A DNA stretch of 64,000 bases from Halobacteriovorax sp. GB3 (GCF_028649655.1 NZ_JAQSLN010000004.1:310001-374000); one strand, 5' to 3'; positions 25,945 to 35,627 are shown, numbered from the stretch's first letter. Made by a program: numbers and translations. Notes: generated from the sequence alone by a model not told the origin.

Positions 25945-27310
25945 TTGATTCGTTCATTACTGTAGATGAGATATCTTTGATTTCTTTTCTAATCAAGTTC
26001 TCTGCAAGATCAGGAATTACTTCCCAAGTAACCTCTTCAACTTTAGATTTACAAGCTTCCTTGATCAACTCTTCTATCATTGGTTTTAGATTATTTGTAA
26101 TTCGCTCTACAATTTTATCTTCGTCAAATTGAAATTCTCTGTACTCTTGAGATTCCGCTTTTTCAGGAATGTCACTTACTGCTGAATTCAACTGGTTTCC
26201 TTTGACTTCTGTTTTTAATTCTAAATTTTTCAAATTCTCATTATCATCATCAATCGACCAGAATTGCTCTGCATCTTCTGAAGGAATTGAATCACCCTCA
26301 GATACAGTTTGTAGATCTCTCGCAAACTCCTTTGGAATTTGGTAACTCGGATCGGTTGCATCTTCATCGAGTTCTGATTCAATATTCATTTCTAATTCTT
26401 CATCACTTTCATCTGATGCTTCGAAGACTTCTTCCTCATCTTCTTGAACAGCGCCAGGATAAGAGACGCTCTTCAGATCCTCTTCACTCGAGCCAATATA
26501 ATCAACATCAGCATCCATATCAGGGTAATCGAGATCATCATTACTAGGTAAGACGACCTCTTCCTCTTCTACAGGTTCTGCACTCAAGGCTTCAAAAGCG
26601 TCATCGACTTCTTCTTCAAGGCTGCTTTCAAAACTCTCTTCTTCAACAACATGAAGGTTCGTTACATTATTTTGACCATCAATGACTGGTGGCATTTCTC
26701 CAAGTGACATCTGTGTATTAATAACGTTTGGAACTTCAATTCCCCATCCTTTAGCTTCTTCCATTAACATATTTTCTGAAGCCGAGGAATCTTGAAAATC
26801 TTCTTCATCATCAAAAGAGTGATCTTCTACTTCAGGAGAATCTAGAACCCAGTCGTCACCAAGTTCTGGTTCAGAGGACTCGCTGAACTCTTCAGGCAGA
26901 GAATGCTCTGCCGTTCGATCTAAATTAACCTCTGCGAGAGGTCTATCTGATTCGATAAGTTCTTGGCACTTTCTAATGAATTTTTCACTTTCAAATGGTT
27001 TCGTAATTTTTTCAGCAATTCCACAATCATTCATCTTTTGATCATTAATTGAATCAAAAGTCCCTAACATGGCCATAACTGCAACATTCGGAATATGTGT
27101 GTGAGCAAAAGTTGCTAACTCATAACCGCTTTGACTTCCTTCTAGGGAAAAATCTAATAGAATGAGATCGAATGCATCACTCTTAACAGCATTACGAAAC
27201 GACTCACCATCTAATACTGGCGTGATTTCATAATTCGTGTCTGCTAAAGTAATCTTAACGACTTTTTGAATTGTCTGACTGTCATCTGCTACTAATACTT
27301 TTGTTGTCAT
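25937..27310 (-). CDS. RomR-like polarity response regulator
   Basis: 457 residues: a receiver domain (about 1-118; D53 in LILLDFSLEG, K104 in KITKPFES), then a strongly acidic, low-complexity linker (about 130-400), and a conserved C-terminal module (about 405-450) with IVERITNNLKPMIEELI and VEEVTWEVIPDLAENLIRKE. There is no DNA-binding domain. Receiver, acidic linker and a terminal W-E-V-P-x-L-A helix match deltaproteobacterial polarity proteins of the RomR type, which position MglA; in Bdellovibrio a RomR homologue marks the invasive pole. The match is from memory of the family, so the name stays open. It is the last gene of the tadC-FHA-PP2C run. Confidence 0.6.
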   Translation of the reverse strand: MTTKVLVADDSQTIQKVVKITLADTNYEITPVLDGESFRNAVKSDAFDLILLDFSLEGSQSGYELATFAHTHIPNVAVMAMLGTFDSINDQKMNDCGIAEKITKPFESEKFIRKCQELIESDRPLAEVNLDRTAEHSLPEEFSESSEPELGDDWVLDSPEVEDHSFDDEEDFQDSSASENMLMEEAKGWGIEVPNVINTQMSLGEMPPVIDGQNNVTNLHVVEEESFESSLEEEVDDAFEALSAEPVEEEEVVLPSNDDLDYPDMDADVDYIGSSEEDLKSVSYPGAVQEDEEEVFEASDESDEELEMNIESELDEDATDPSYQIPKEFARDLQTVSEGDSIPSEDAEQFWSIDDDNENLKNLELKTEVKGNQLNSAVSDIPEKAESQEYREFQFDEDKIVERITNNLKPMIEELIKEACKSKVEEVTWEVIPDLAENLIRKEIKDISSTVMNESIK

Positions 27311-27359
27311 GACATTTATTTTCTCTTAATTTCTCATTTGAAGCAACAAGTAATGGAAA

Positions 27360-28094
27360 TTAAAATCGAAGAACAATAGTTGACTGATTATCTCTGTTAC
27401 CTCTTTCGTTTGCTAGGGAGAAGAGTTTTTCAACTTTTTCAGACTCTTTCATTTTCTGATTCCCGACTATTTCTCTCAAATCCTTAGGAAGAATTCGAGC
27501 GTAAACGCCATCGCTCATCATGATGATACAGTCACCTTCTTTAACTCGAACTTCTTTTACTTCATAACCAAGTTTAGTAAAAAGCCCAAGAGCATTGAGT
27601 GGCGCTGTATGAAACTGTGGTTGGTAAGTATCCATCCAAGGTGGAGTCATGCAATCTGGATTAGAAACAATTTGCACTTTGCTGTCTCTAATTAAGCAAC
27701 AAATAGTATTTCCAATCGACATCACATTAAAGATATTTCCACATAAGACGCCTCCGGCCATAGAACTACCACCTCTTTGATGCATTTCTTTCGTTTCATT
27801 TTCTTTCATCAAAGATTCATGGGCCATTAACGATGAATTAATCAGTGAGTTCATTTCTAACAGATATCTAGAATTAAAAACAAAGGGCATTGTTGAGTCA
27901 GGATCACCACCAATTTTAGAATAGAAGCTACTGATTTTGTCTTTCAATTGCGATACAGCAACATCGCCAACACCTGCACCACCAAAACCATCGAATAATA
28001 AAAATAGATTATTTGTTATATCCGTATAAATATCATCTTCGTTTATTTCTAAACAAGGTCCTTGATCTGTTTTTGCTGCGTATGACTTTAACAC
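27360..28094 (-). CDS. PP2C-family protein serine/threonine phosphatase
   Basis: Metal-dependent phosphatase of 244 residues, without a membrane segment. PP2C motifs seen: KTDQGPCLEINEDD near the N-terminus, LLFDGFGGAGVGD (metal ligand D35), GGSSMAGGVL, SIGNTICCLIRDSKV, MMSDGVYARI and a closing NRDNQSTIV with the last Asp ligand. All metal-binding aspartates appear intact, so it should be active. It is placed 8 bases after a double-FHA protein, suggesting it reverses the phospho-threonine marks FHA domains bind. No Ser/Thr kinase is in the window. Confidence 0.9.
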   Translation of the reverse strand: MLKSYAAKTDQGPCLEINEDDIYTDITNNLFLLFDGFGGAGVGDVAVSQLKDKISSFYSKIGGDPDSTMPFVFNSRYLLEMNSLINSSLMAHESLMKENETKEMHQRGGSSMAGGVLCGNIFNVMSIGNTICCLIRDSKVQIVSNPDCMTPPWMDTYQPQFHTAPLNALGLFTKLGYEVKEVRVKEGDCIIMMSDGVYARILPKDLREIVGNQKMKESEKVEKLFSLANERGNRDNQSTIVLRF

Positions 28095-28102
28095 AAAGAC
28101 TC

Positions 28103-30331
28103 CTAGTCTAAGTAATTCTTCAATTTTTCTGTAGCCTTTTTATAGTACTCACTATCCGTCGGCGAAATTTGTTGAACTTCTTGATACTTCTCTTTCGCTT
28201 CATTGAACTGACTCAAAGATTCAGAGATGATCGCTTCTCTGTATGTTTTTCTCGATCTCTTATGTAAAGTCGAGCGAATTTTATCCATCTCATTAAGTGC
28301 CTCAATACTTGAAGGATCATATTGAAGAATTTCATTATAAGTTTCATAAGCACCTTTCAAGTCTTGTCCTTCCTTCAACGATCGTGCCTTTCCAAGTAAC
28401 GGATTAACAACTCGCTTTAGATTTTCACGTGACTCTTCTAGCATTTTACTAGCTTCAGTAATGAGATCGTCATCCATACCCTCAAGTCGTAAGAAGTCTT
28501 CTAATTTCAATACGGCGTTGTACCATTCTTTTTTAAGATAAAAATTCTTTCCAGGCTGAAGCTCACTCTCTTGACGATTTCTCTCAGCTTCAGCTTGAGC
28601 TTTTGCTAAATCCTCTTCTTGAATTTTTCTCTTATAAGCTTCGATCTCAAGCTTAAGCTCAGTAACATCATAATTTTCTGGATCTAATTTAATGATCTCA
28701 GTAAATAAATTCTCGGCCAAAACAGTATTCTTTTCTTCAACTGCGGCCTTTGCCTTTTCGACTAGATCTTTAACTTTTTTCTTTCGAACGGCTTCTCTTT
28801 TTTCTCGTTCTTCTTTCTCTTGAAGCTCTTTCAATCTCGCAAGACCTTGCTTAGCAAGTTCATAGATTTGCTTGGCGTTTTTATACTCTTTCGCAATTAA
28901 AAATAATTGATCTAAATTTTCTACCGCTTCTCTATAGCGTCCTTCATTAATTAATTGCTGCGCTAATTGATAAAGGCCCTCAGCTGTCTCCGCTTGCTCT
29001 GGAGTTAATTTAATATCACTCTTGGTAGGAGCTTTCTTTTTTACAACTTTTTCTGTTTTCTTCGGAGCTTTCTTTTCAGGTGCACTATCCCCGCCCTCAT
29101 CTAAAAGAACCCAAGCTGCAACCAAACCTAAAACGATATAAATAAGTTTCTTTCTCTTGGCCGGGTCTTTCAAGGCCTCTTTAGAAAAAAGAGAATTGTT
29201 CGCTGACTGAGCTTCACCGAAGCTAGCACCTTCAATATCATCGTCATCAAAGTTTTCTTCATCAACTTCGACAACTTCTTCTACTTCAATCACCTGATTC
29301 TCTTCTACAGGCATTAAGCTTTGCTTTTCTGCCTCTAGAAAATCGGAACCAATATGAACAGTGAATGTAGTAGAACCAATAATGAATTCATCACCATTAG
29401 TTAGAATGTCTTTATTTACTCTTTTACCATTTAACAGAGTTCCATTAGATGATTGGAGATCTTCTAACTCACAAGTTATATTATTCCTCTTAATTACGGC
29501 ATGGATGCTTGAGACTTCACTATCATTCAATACGATCTGACATTTTTCTGGATCACGTCCTATGAAGATTTCATTATCACGTACGGAGTAATTATCATAA
29601 GGAGCATACTCTCCAAAAAGCTCTAAAGAAACTTTAGCAAAGCTGATTGCTACGTTCGTTTTATCTCCCATATCATCATCATAGGAATCTACAGCATATT
29701 CATCATCGCCATATTCATCATAGCCTTCCTCTTGGTCAGAGTATTGCTCATCAGTATTTTCGAATTCACTATTTTCACTGTCAAAGTCAAATCCTTCAGT
29801 ACCATCATTATCCTCTGGAAATTCACTTTCTTCAGCTCCATCTGAGATATCGAATTCTTTGACTTCGTCTTCACTTTCAACTTCTTGCTCATTATTTTCA
29901 ATTGGAGCATCTAATTCTGTCGTAAGATCTTCGACATCATCTACTTCATCACTTTCTACTTCTATTTCTTCTACATCATCATTTGGCCCTTCAAAAAGAG
30001 TCGGAGTCTGCTCCTTAACGGGCTCGATATAGACTGAAATATTAAACTCGCCCACTTTGATGATATCACCACTAGACAGTGGTGCTCCCTCACTAGGGAC
30101 ACCATTAATGTAGAGGACACCAAAGCCAGGTAATTTTCGAATAGACCAATTTCCTTGAATATAAGAAATTTGAGCATGTTCTCTTGATACTGTTTGATCA
30201 TTAAGACATACGTGGCAATCGCTTGAACGACCAAGCAAAAAAGTAATTTCTCCTTGCTCAATCCCTTCGATTTCTTTTGCAAGGTCAATTTCTTCGATGA
30301 ATTTATTTAGTTTCGAAACACTTAATTTCAC
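28103..30331 (-). CDS. Double-FHA membrane protein with TPR-like C-terminus
   Basis: 742 residues. FHA1 (about 15-105: EITFLLGRSSDCHVCLNDQT, VSREHAQI), a very acidic linker (about 115-220), FHA2 (about 240-325: EIFIGRDPEKCQIVLNDSE, SSIHAVIKRN, SSNGTLLNGKRV), a second acidic stretch, one membrane helix (LIYIVLGLVAAWVLL, about 395-412), then a helical TPR-like region to the end. FHA domains bind phospho-threonine and probably face the cytoplasm, with the TPR part in the periplasm. The 5' end overlaps the upstream FHA gene by 29 bases. Likely a scaffold linking phospho-signalling to an envelope machine. Confidence 0.88.
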   Translation of the reverse strand: MKLSVSKLNKFIEEIDLAKEIEGIEQGEITFLLGRSSDCHVCLNDQTVSREHAQISYIQGNWSIRKLPGFGVLYINGVPSEGAPLSSGDIIKVGEFNISVYIEPVKEQTPTLFEGPNDDVEEIEVESDEVDDVEDLTTELDAPIENNEQEVESEDEVKEFDISDGAEESEFPEDNDGTEGFDFDSENSEFENTDEQYSDQEEGYDEYGDDEYAVDSYDDDMGDKTNVAISFAKVSLELFGEYAPYDNYSVRDNEIFIGRDPEKCQIVLNDSEVSSIHAVIKRNNITCELEDLQSSNGTLLNGKRVNKDILTNGDEFIIGSTTFTVHIGSDFLEAEKQSLMPVEENQVIEVEEVVEVDEENFDDDDIEGASFGEAQSANNSLFSKEALKDPAKRKKLIYIVLGLVAAWVLLDEGGDSAPEKKAPKKTEKVVKKKAPTKSDIKLTPEQAETAEGLYQLAQQLINEGRYREAVENLDQLFLIAKEYKNAKQIYELAKQGLARLKELQEKEEREKREAVRKKKVKDLVEKAKAAVEEKNTVLAENLFTEIIKLDPENYDVTELKLEIEAYKRKIQEEDLAKAQAEAERNRQESELQPGKNFYLKKEWYNAVLKLEDFLRLEGMDDDLITEASKMLEESRENLKRVVNPLLGKARSLKEGQDLKGAYETYNEILQYDPSSIEALNEMDKIRSTLHKRSRKTYREAIISESLSQFNEAKEKYQEVQQISPTDSEYYKKATEKLKNYLD

Positions 30332-31292
30332 CTTCTAATAACCCCATTTTCCTTTCCAGAACTCTAATTTGTTCTTCGGCCTGCTTATATCTTTCATCTT
30401 CTTCTCGGTAATCTTGTAATAACTTAACGACTGAACAATATGAAACGACCGCGGCATCGTATTTTAGTGCTTCAGTTTCCTGTCTCGCACTAATAAATGT
30501 TTTTTTAATTTTTTCATCTAGTCTCTGTTTTGCTTTTTCCATATAGAAAGAAGCTCTTCCATGCTCAGGAGACAATATGAGGGCCCTTCTAAATTCTTCC
30601 ATTGCCCTAAAGTAATTCCCTTCTCTATACTCTCTTTGCCCTCTATGAATATAGGTCTCTATAGTATCTTGAAGCTCTTTATCTTCATCTGTTTCTTTTT
30701 TCTTAATGAAATTCTTAGTTAAATCAGCACTTACTTGATTATTTGTTTTCTTAGCTTTTTTTGGCCCTTTCGTATCTTCCTCAGGCAATAAGAAAAATGC
30801 TGCAAGCAGAGCAACAATTCCATAAATTAATACTCTTCGATTAGGCTTCTTCTTCGATTTAGATTTCTCTACTTCTTCAAGCTCTTCCTCTTCCTCATCT
30901 TCATCGTCTTCTTCATCAACTTCTACAAGTTCATTTTTAACTTCGATTTCACCATATTTTAAAACAGTCGTTCCGATAATAATCTTATCGCCATCTTTTA
31001 ACTCATGTTGTGATACTTTAAGATCATTAACAACGACACCATTTTGAGACTTAAGATCTGTTAAGACCAATCCCCGACCTACGGCCACGATTTCCAAGTG
31101 TTCTCTAGAAGCCTTTACATCTAAGACTTGGACATCACAATCTTTACCTCGGCCAAGGACGACACGTTTACCTTGTATATAATAACAAAGTCCTTTATTT
31201 TTTCCCGTTAAACAAATAATTCTGCGATAGAAACCAGGTTTCTCAGGAGCTTTTAAATTTCTTGTGATTTTAACAGCACTACTTGCCATCAC
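30303..31292 (-). CDS. FHA membrane protein with TPR-like C-terminus
   Basis: 329 residues with the same plan as the next gene, halved: one FHA domain (about 30-115: VVLGRGKDCDVQVLDVKASR, EHLEIV, SQNGVVVNDLKV), an Asp/Glu-rich linker with a long acidic run (about 124-145), one membrane helix (RVLIYGIVALLAAFFLL, about 153-170) and a TPR-like tail (GQREYREGNYFRAMEEFRRA, ILSPEHGRASFY). The shared plan suggests duplication from a common ancestor. The start overlaps the FHA/PAS sensor stop by 4 bases (ATGA), showing tight coupling. Confidence 0.88.
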   Translation of the reverse strand: MMASSAVKITRNLKAPEKPGFYRRIICLTGKNKGLCYYIQGKRVVLGRGKDCDVQVLDVKASREHLEIVAVGRGLVLTDLKSQNGVVVNDLKVSQHELKDGDKIIIGTTVLKYGEIEVKNELVEVDEEDDEDEEEEELEEVEKSKSKKKPNRRVLIYGIVALLAAFFLLPEEDTKGPKKAKKTNNQVSADLTKNFIKKKETDEDKELQDTIETYIHRGQREYREGNYFRAMEEFRRALILSPEHGRASFYMEKAKQRLDEKIKKTFISARQETEALKYDAAVVSYCSVVKLLQDYREEDERYKQAEEQIRVLERKMGLLEGEIKCFETK

Positions 31293-32857
31293 ACATCCTT
31301 AACAAATGTAACATAAAAAGCTTTTGCAAAATTATCCTTTCCCATTAATGACGTTACATAGACATTATGGGGTTGACCTTGAAGCTCATAATCGCCTTGC
31401 TGACTATATCCACCGTTATTAGCAGACTCCTCGCAAAGCTCTAGCACTGTCGCAGCAAAACCTTTTTCTCTACTTACATCTAATAGTGACATTCCCTCAG
31501 CTGAGCTTTCTCTAATCCCAGTTAAATCTTCTGCCTCAGTATTAATTGCGCGAACATTCTTTTCTGAATCAAGAATGACAACGGCACCATTGGCACCTCT
31601 AAGAAATTCTTTCAAGGTATCTACGTAACCATCATCACTTTCAATATCCGCAAATTCCCCATCCCCTCCATCATCTTGAAGCTCTCGTATCTTTTGTAAG
31701 AGCGAATTAACAGATGATTTCAGAGGATTAATCTCCTCAAAGAGATAGCGAGTCTCGACGTTTCTCTTCTTTCCACGAAGGACTTCCTCTATTTGATATT
31801 TAATTTCTTCAACAGGCCTAATCGTTAAATAATAAATAATCGCGAAAAAGATAATTGAAACAATCATCGAAGTAACAAGTGCTTCCATATATGCTTTTTG
31901 TGATTTAGCTGCTTCTCTTGCAAGGGATGTTGGAGCAAATCGTATCGCGATTAACCCAACCGCCTCAAAGTCTCCACTTTTGGGGTTATATGCAATAATT
32001 CTTTTTCCAATCCCAATACTCCCATCATCGAGTAGCTTAGTTAGCGTTCGACTATCTTGAGAGTTCATTCTATTCTTTTGCGCCCAATCTTTAACTTCAA
32101 TTGAAAATGTATCGTCGATGTATTCATTTAATCTAGCTAGTGGTCTTACAATACGTCCCTCAAGATCAAAAAGGTCATAGGACATTACACCGTCTTCTTT
32201 TTCAAGAAAATCTGAGTTCACACGATCTAAGTTTTTAGACTCGAGTGCTTGAGCATTAATTCTTCCAATTTCTTCAGCATAGTGAGCACCCCTTTTTGCA
32301 ATTTCTCGCAAAAGGAGCTTCTTACTATCTTGAAGTATAGGAAAAATAGTAAGCGTAATCGTTGTAACAACAAAGATAGAGAGAAGAATTCCAAAAAGAA
32401 CCCGCCATTCATACTCTTCATTTATTCCATGAACAATCGGCATGAACTTATATTTGAAATAATAAATAATTTTCGGGAATAATTTTTGAGGGACTGGCCC
32501 ACCTTTTAAAAATAATTCCTCAGGATCTTCTTCTTTTGCCATTTTCTTTTTAATGACAATTTTCTTTTCTTTAACAAAGACGACCTGAAGGATGACATCT
32601 GGAAGAGCGATTTTATCACCATTTTTTATGGTCGCTCGTTTGACAATTTTCCCATTTACGAAAGTTCCATTAGAACTTCCCAAATCTTTAAGATAAGCTA
32701 CATCATCTGTTACAGTAATCGAGAGATGCTTTTTTGAAACACCGTCAATATTTAGAGTATGGTCGCAAGATTCATCACGACCAATAGAGTTTTCGCCTGA
32801 CTCTAAGACAAACTCTTCTCCACGAATTTTCCCTGCGACTGCGACTAATTTATACAT
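31289..32857 (-). CDS. FHA-PAS transmembrane sensor
   Basis: 522 residues. N-terminal FHA domain (about 10-95: ENSIGRDESCDHTLNIDGVS, KKHLSI, SSNGTFVNGKIV), first membrane helix (VLFGILLSIFVVTTITLTIF, about 150-170), an extracytoplasmic sensor region of about 150 residues, second membrane helix (LVTSMIVSIIFFAIIYYL), a HAMP-like linker (TIRPVEEI, EEINPLKSSVNSLL) and a C-terminal PAS-like domain (GAVVILDSEKNVRAINTEAE, DLTGI). No kinase or cyclase output follows, so it probably signals by protein contact or through its FHA domain. It overlaps both neighbours by a few bases. Confidence 0.85.
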   Translation of the reverse strand: MYKLVAVAGKIRGEEFVLESGENSIGRDESCDHTLNIDGVSKKHLSITVTDDVAYLKDLGSSNGTFVNGKIVKRATIKNGDKIALPDVILQVVFVKEKKIVIKKKMAKEEDPEELFLKGGPVPQKLFPKIIYYFKYKFMPIVHGINEEYEWRVLFGILLSIFVVTTITLTIFPILQDSKKLLLREIAKRGAHYAEEIGRINAQALESKNLDRVNSDFLEKEDGVMSYDLFDLEGRIVRPLARLNEYIDDTFSIEVKDWAQKNRMNSQDSRTLTKLLDDGSIGIGKRIIAYNPKSGDFEAVGLIAIRFAPTSLAREAAKSQKAYMEALVTSMIVSIIFFAIIYYLTIRPVEEIKYQIEEVLRGKKRNVETRYLFEEINPLKSSVNSLLQKIRELQDDGGDGEFADIESDDGYVDTLKEFLRGANGAVVILDSEKNVRAINTEAEDLTGIRESSAEGMSLLDVSREKGFAATVLELCEESANNGGYSQQGDYELQGQPHNVYVTSLMGKDNFAKAFYVTFVKDV

Positions 32858-33182
32858 TCATCACCAGCTTTTGACCTTTTTCAATATTATTAACTGTGCC
32901 CGCTTTTAACTCTAGTACGTGCTTTGCTGTAAAATAGATCCATGACATTCTCCATGGTTTCATATTTTTTATTACTTTTACGACTTCATACTGAGAATTT
33001 AAGAAGATGACATCTATATCCATTCTCATGAAAAATGTATGAATCGAATTACAATGTGGTATTAAAAGAGCATCATAGCCAATCATCTCTTTTGTTCCCA
33101 TTAATCCGATCAGCCTTTGAAAGAATGTTTCAGCAACTCTTACGCGACTAGCGAGAATAGTTTCACCGATAATAGCTTTCAC
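32850..33182 (-). CDS. DUF192 family protein
   Basis: 110 residues, the DUF192 (COG1430) size. Family features: ASRVRVAETFFQRLIGLMG near the start, DALLIPHCNSIHTFFMRMDI, DVIFLNSQYEVVKV, and a late AKHVLELKAGT. Many family members are exported, but this one has no signal peptide. Biochemical function is unknown. DUF192 genes are often found near Tad/Flp pilus genes in Bdellovibrio relatives, which fits its place between tadC (1-base overlap) and the FHA sensor. Confidence 0.88.
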   Translation of the reverse strand: MKAIIGETILASRVRVAETFFQRLIGLMGTKEMIGYDALLIPHCNSIHTFFMRMDIDVIFLNSQYEVVKVIKNMKPWRMSWIYFTAKHVLELKAGTVNNIEKGQKLVMNV

Positions 33183-34393
33183 TATTGCCCTCCTGCCATC
33201 ATTTCAATTACAAGAGGTCCACCAACAATTAGAAAAACGGCCGGTGTGATCAAAAATAGCATGGGAAAGAGAATTTTAGTTGCAGCTGTCGCTCCAGCCT
33301 TTTCAACATCGGCAGATTTCTTCTGTCTAATTTCAACAGCAAGTGCTTTTAAGATTGGACCAATAGATGCCCCAACAGAGTCTGCGGCAATCAGTGTTGC
33401 ACAGAATGAAGAAATAACCATCATATCAGATCTCCAGGCCATATTACGTAAGGCCTCAGATCGACTTGCTCCAATTTTAATTTCCTTAATAAGAATTTCA
33501 AATTCTTCTGTGAGTGGAGATTTTCGTGCCTTTTCAACTACTTTAGTCATTGCAGCGACAAAATCTAAACCAGCTTCAACAGAAAGAGCTAGCATATCAA
33601 CACAAAATGGCATCGATGATGTTATATCTTTTTGTCTCTTCTCAATTTTTCCTTTGATCCAAATATCGGGATAAACAAAACCAAGAAGAGCAACTCCTGG
33701 AATATATGAAAGTGGCCATGTCTCTTCAAGAAATGTTCTAATGACAATAAAGACAATTGGAAAACCAAGAATCAAAAAGAGTTTAAAGGCATAAAAGTCT
33801 TCAGTCGTTAGATAATCAGTTAAACCAGCACTGGCTAATTTTCTTTTATACTTCTCTCTAATTTTTTTCTTATTTTTCATCTGCGCTACAATGGGTGAAA
33901 CGTAACGCTTAAAAAATGGCCTTGAATATTTTAGAACGATTCCATGTTCTTCCTGGGCCTGACCTTTTCCCTTATCAGAACCATCTTCTAATTTTTCTTG
34001 TGCCTTATATTCATCTTCATCCGCAAACATAGTTCGCGTAATAATTAACGTCGCAATACCAATGAGAATGACACCAGCGTAGAGCAAGAGATCAGAAGTC
34101 TCTTCAAAGATTCCCTCCTCTCCTTTCAGATACTGACATCCCTCTTTAGAACCAAGTTTACATGCTTCTCGTATGTACTTTGTTCCAAGCGCTTTAGATC
34201 TCTCATTCTCAACTCTTTTAAAACGAAGTCCTAAATCCAAACAATTCGGTGCCGAGCCTCGTTCACAGCCATCTTTCAATAAAAGATTGATGTCCCGACC
34301 ACTGAAACCCTTGTACGTACTATTCACATTAGACTGCGCTAACGTTATTGATATCGAAAATATTAGACTTATAAAAAGCAGCAAAATTCTCAT
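33182..34393 (-). CDS. tadC: Tad/Flp pilus assembly protein TadC with extra N-terminal domain
   Basis: Inner-membrane platform protein of the Tad type IVc pilus or secretion machine. The C-terminal 240 residues are a T2SSF domain with membrane segments and the TadC pattern MPFCVDMLALSVEAGLDFVA, then SLGAS-like SVGASIGPILKALA and a final hydrophobic pair. The N-terminus is unusual: a signal peptide (ILLLFISLIFSISITLA), a Sel1-like repeat pair (GCERGSAPNCLDLGLRF, ACKLGSKEGCQYLKG) and an extra membrane helix (about 108-125). So a periplasmic Sel1-like part is fused to TadC. It is the first gene of the FHA run; other tad genes are not in the window. Confidence 0.85.
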   Translation of the reverse strand: MRILLLFISLIFSISITLAQSNVNSTYKGFSGRDINLLLKDGCERGSAPNCLDLGLRFKRVENERSKALGTKYIREACKLGSKEGCQYLKGEEGIFEETSDLLLYAGVILIGIATLIITRTMFADEDEYKAQEKLEDGSDKGKGQAQEEHGIVLKYSRPFFKRYVSPIVAQMKNKKKIREKYKRKLASAGLTDYLTTEDFYAFKLFLILGFPIVFIVIRTFLEETWPLSYIPGVALLGFVYPDIWIKGKIEKRQKDITSSMPFCVDMLALSVEAGLDFVAAMTKVVEKARKSPLTEEFEILIKEIKIGASRSEALRNMAWRSDMMVISSFCATLIAADSVGASIGPILKALAVEIRQKKSADVEKAGATAATKILFPMLFLITPAVFLIVGGPLVIEMMAGGQ

Positions 34394-34495
34394 GTTCTAC
34401 TCCATAAGTATAGAATATCAGAGAATATGCTGCATTTAGACAAACGACACTATTTTGCCGTTTGAAGAAAGTAATTGAATTCTTTAATCAGCTAT

Positions 34496-35560
34496 TTAGC
34501 TAATCAACTTTGCCAGCTCTTCAACAAAAGTTTTTGAAGAACTAGTCCCTACTTTTTTGGCAACATCAGGGATATAAATTGGTTTGTACTCTTTAAAGTA
34601 ACCTTTTTTACTTCTTTGAATGTTTTGAAGTCTTTCGGTAAGAACAGCATTTTTAATTTTCTTTGTCTTAACTGCTTCTTTTAAACCTTCCAACGCCTTC
34701 TTCGCAAATTCCATATCACGATACTCAACAATATCACTTCCAGCATTAATCGCCATAACTGCCGCTTCTTCAACTCCATAGTGATTAGTAATCGCCTGCA
34801 TTTGCATATCATCAGAAATAATGAGCTTACTATACTTCATCTCATCACGAAGAATTTGATGGGCCTTCTCACTAAGTGAGCAAGGTAATTTCGGATCAAT
34901 TCCCTCAACGATTATATGGGCCATCATAACAAATTCAACTCGCGATTTAACGGCCTTAACAAAAGGAATAAATTCAACATCTCTTAACTCGTCGAGTGAT
35001 TTACTCACTTTAGGTAAATCAAAATGTGAATCTAAAACGGTATCACCGTGTCCAGGAAAATGTTTTGCACAAGCGAGCACATTTCCTGTTTGCAGGCCTC
35101 TGATCGCTGAAGAAACAAACTTAGATACTGTTTCAGGATCTTTTCCAAAAGCGCGATCTCCAATGACTTTATTTTTGTCATTTGTCCACACATCACAAAC
35201 TGGAGCTAAGTTTACATTTACACCACATGCAGCAAGTTCATCGGCCATAATTTTATGAACGTGAAAGCACTGTTTTGGTGATTCTGTTAGTGAGATATCG
35301 TGCATTGGTGGAAATTGTGTAAATCCACTTTTAAAGCGAATAACTCTTCCACCTTCATGATCAACAGCTATAAATAATGGGTATTCTCTACGACATTGTT
35401 GAATTGAATTCACAAGCTCAGCCAATTGAGCCGGATTCTCGTAATTCTTTGAAAATAGAATTACACCACCGATGTCTTCTGATTCTAAAAATTCTCTCTC
35501 ATCATCTGTTAAGCTTGTTCCGGAAAGACCGGTAAAGATTAACTGTCCAATACTATTCAT
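34496..35560 (-). CDS. nagZ: Beta-N-acetylhexosaminidase NagZ (GH3)
   Basis: Releases GlcNAc from peptidoglycan fragments during wall recycling. I chose the ATG at 35560, behind GGAG at 7 bases, giving 354 residues; an upstream frame start at 35605 adds 15 unlikely residues. GH3/NagZ motifs: GGVILFSKNYE, AVDHEGGRVIRF, DRAFGKDPE, the catalytic-loop KHFPGHGDTVLDSH, and the nucleophile region LIISDDMQMQAI. It has no signal peptide, fitting the cytoplasmic enzyme. It follows the dppBC permeases by 67 bases, and together they could import and break down wall fragments or peptides. Confidence 0.93.
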   Translation of the reverse strand: MNSIGQLIFTGLSGTSLTDDEREFLESEDIGGVILFSKNYENPAQLAELVNSIQQCRREYPLFIAVDHEGGRVIRFKSGFTQFPPMHDISLTESPKQCFHVHKIMADELAACGVNVNLAPVCDVWTNDKNKVIGDRAFGKDPETVSKFVSSAIRGLQTGNVLACAKHFPGHGDTVLDSHFDLPKVSKSLDELRDVEFIPFVKAVKSRVEFVMMAHIIVEGIDPKLPCSLSEKAHQILRDEMKYSKLIISDDMQMQAITNHYGVEEAAVMAINAGSDIVEYRDMEFAKKALEGLKEAVKTKKIKNAVLTERLQNIQRSKKGYFKEYKPIYIPDVAKKVGTSSSKTFVEELAKLIS

Positions 35561-35627
35561 TAACATCTCCAATGTTAACTCTCCACTCAACAATACATTG
35601 TACAACTTCTCGGTTTTTTTTCTAGAT

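Noticed and set aside
34441-34464. Hairpin CAAACG/CGTTTG between tadC and nagZ as a terminator
   Set aside because: Stem of six bases and no T-run on either strand.
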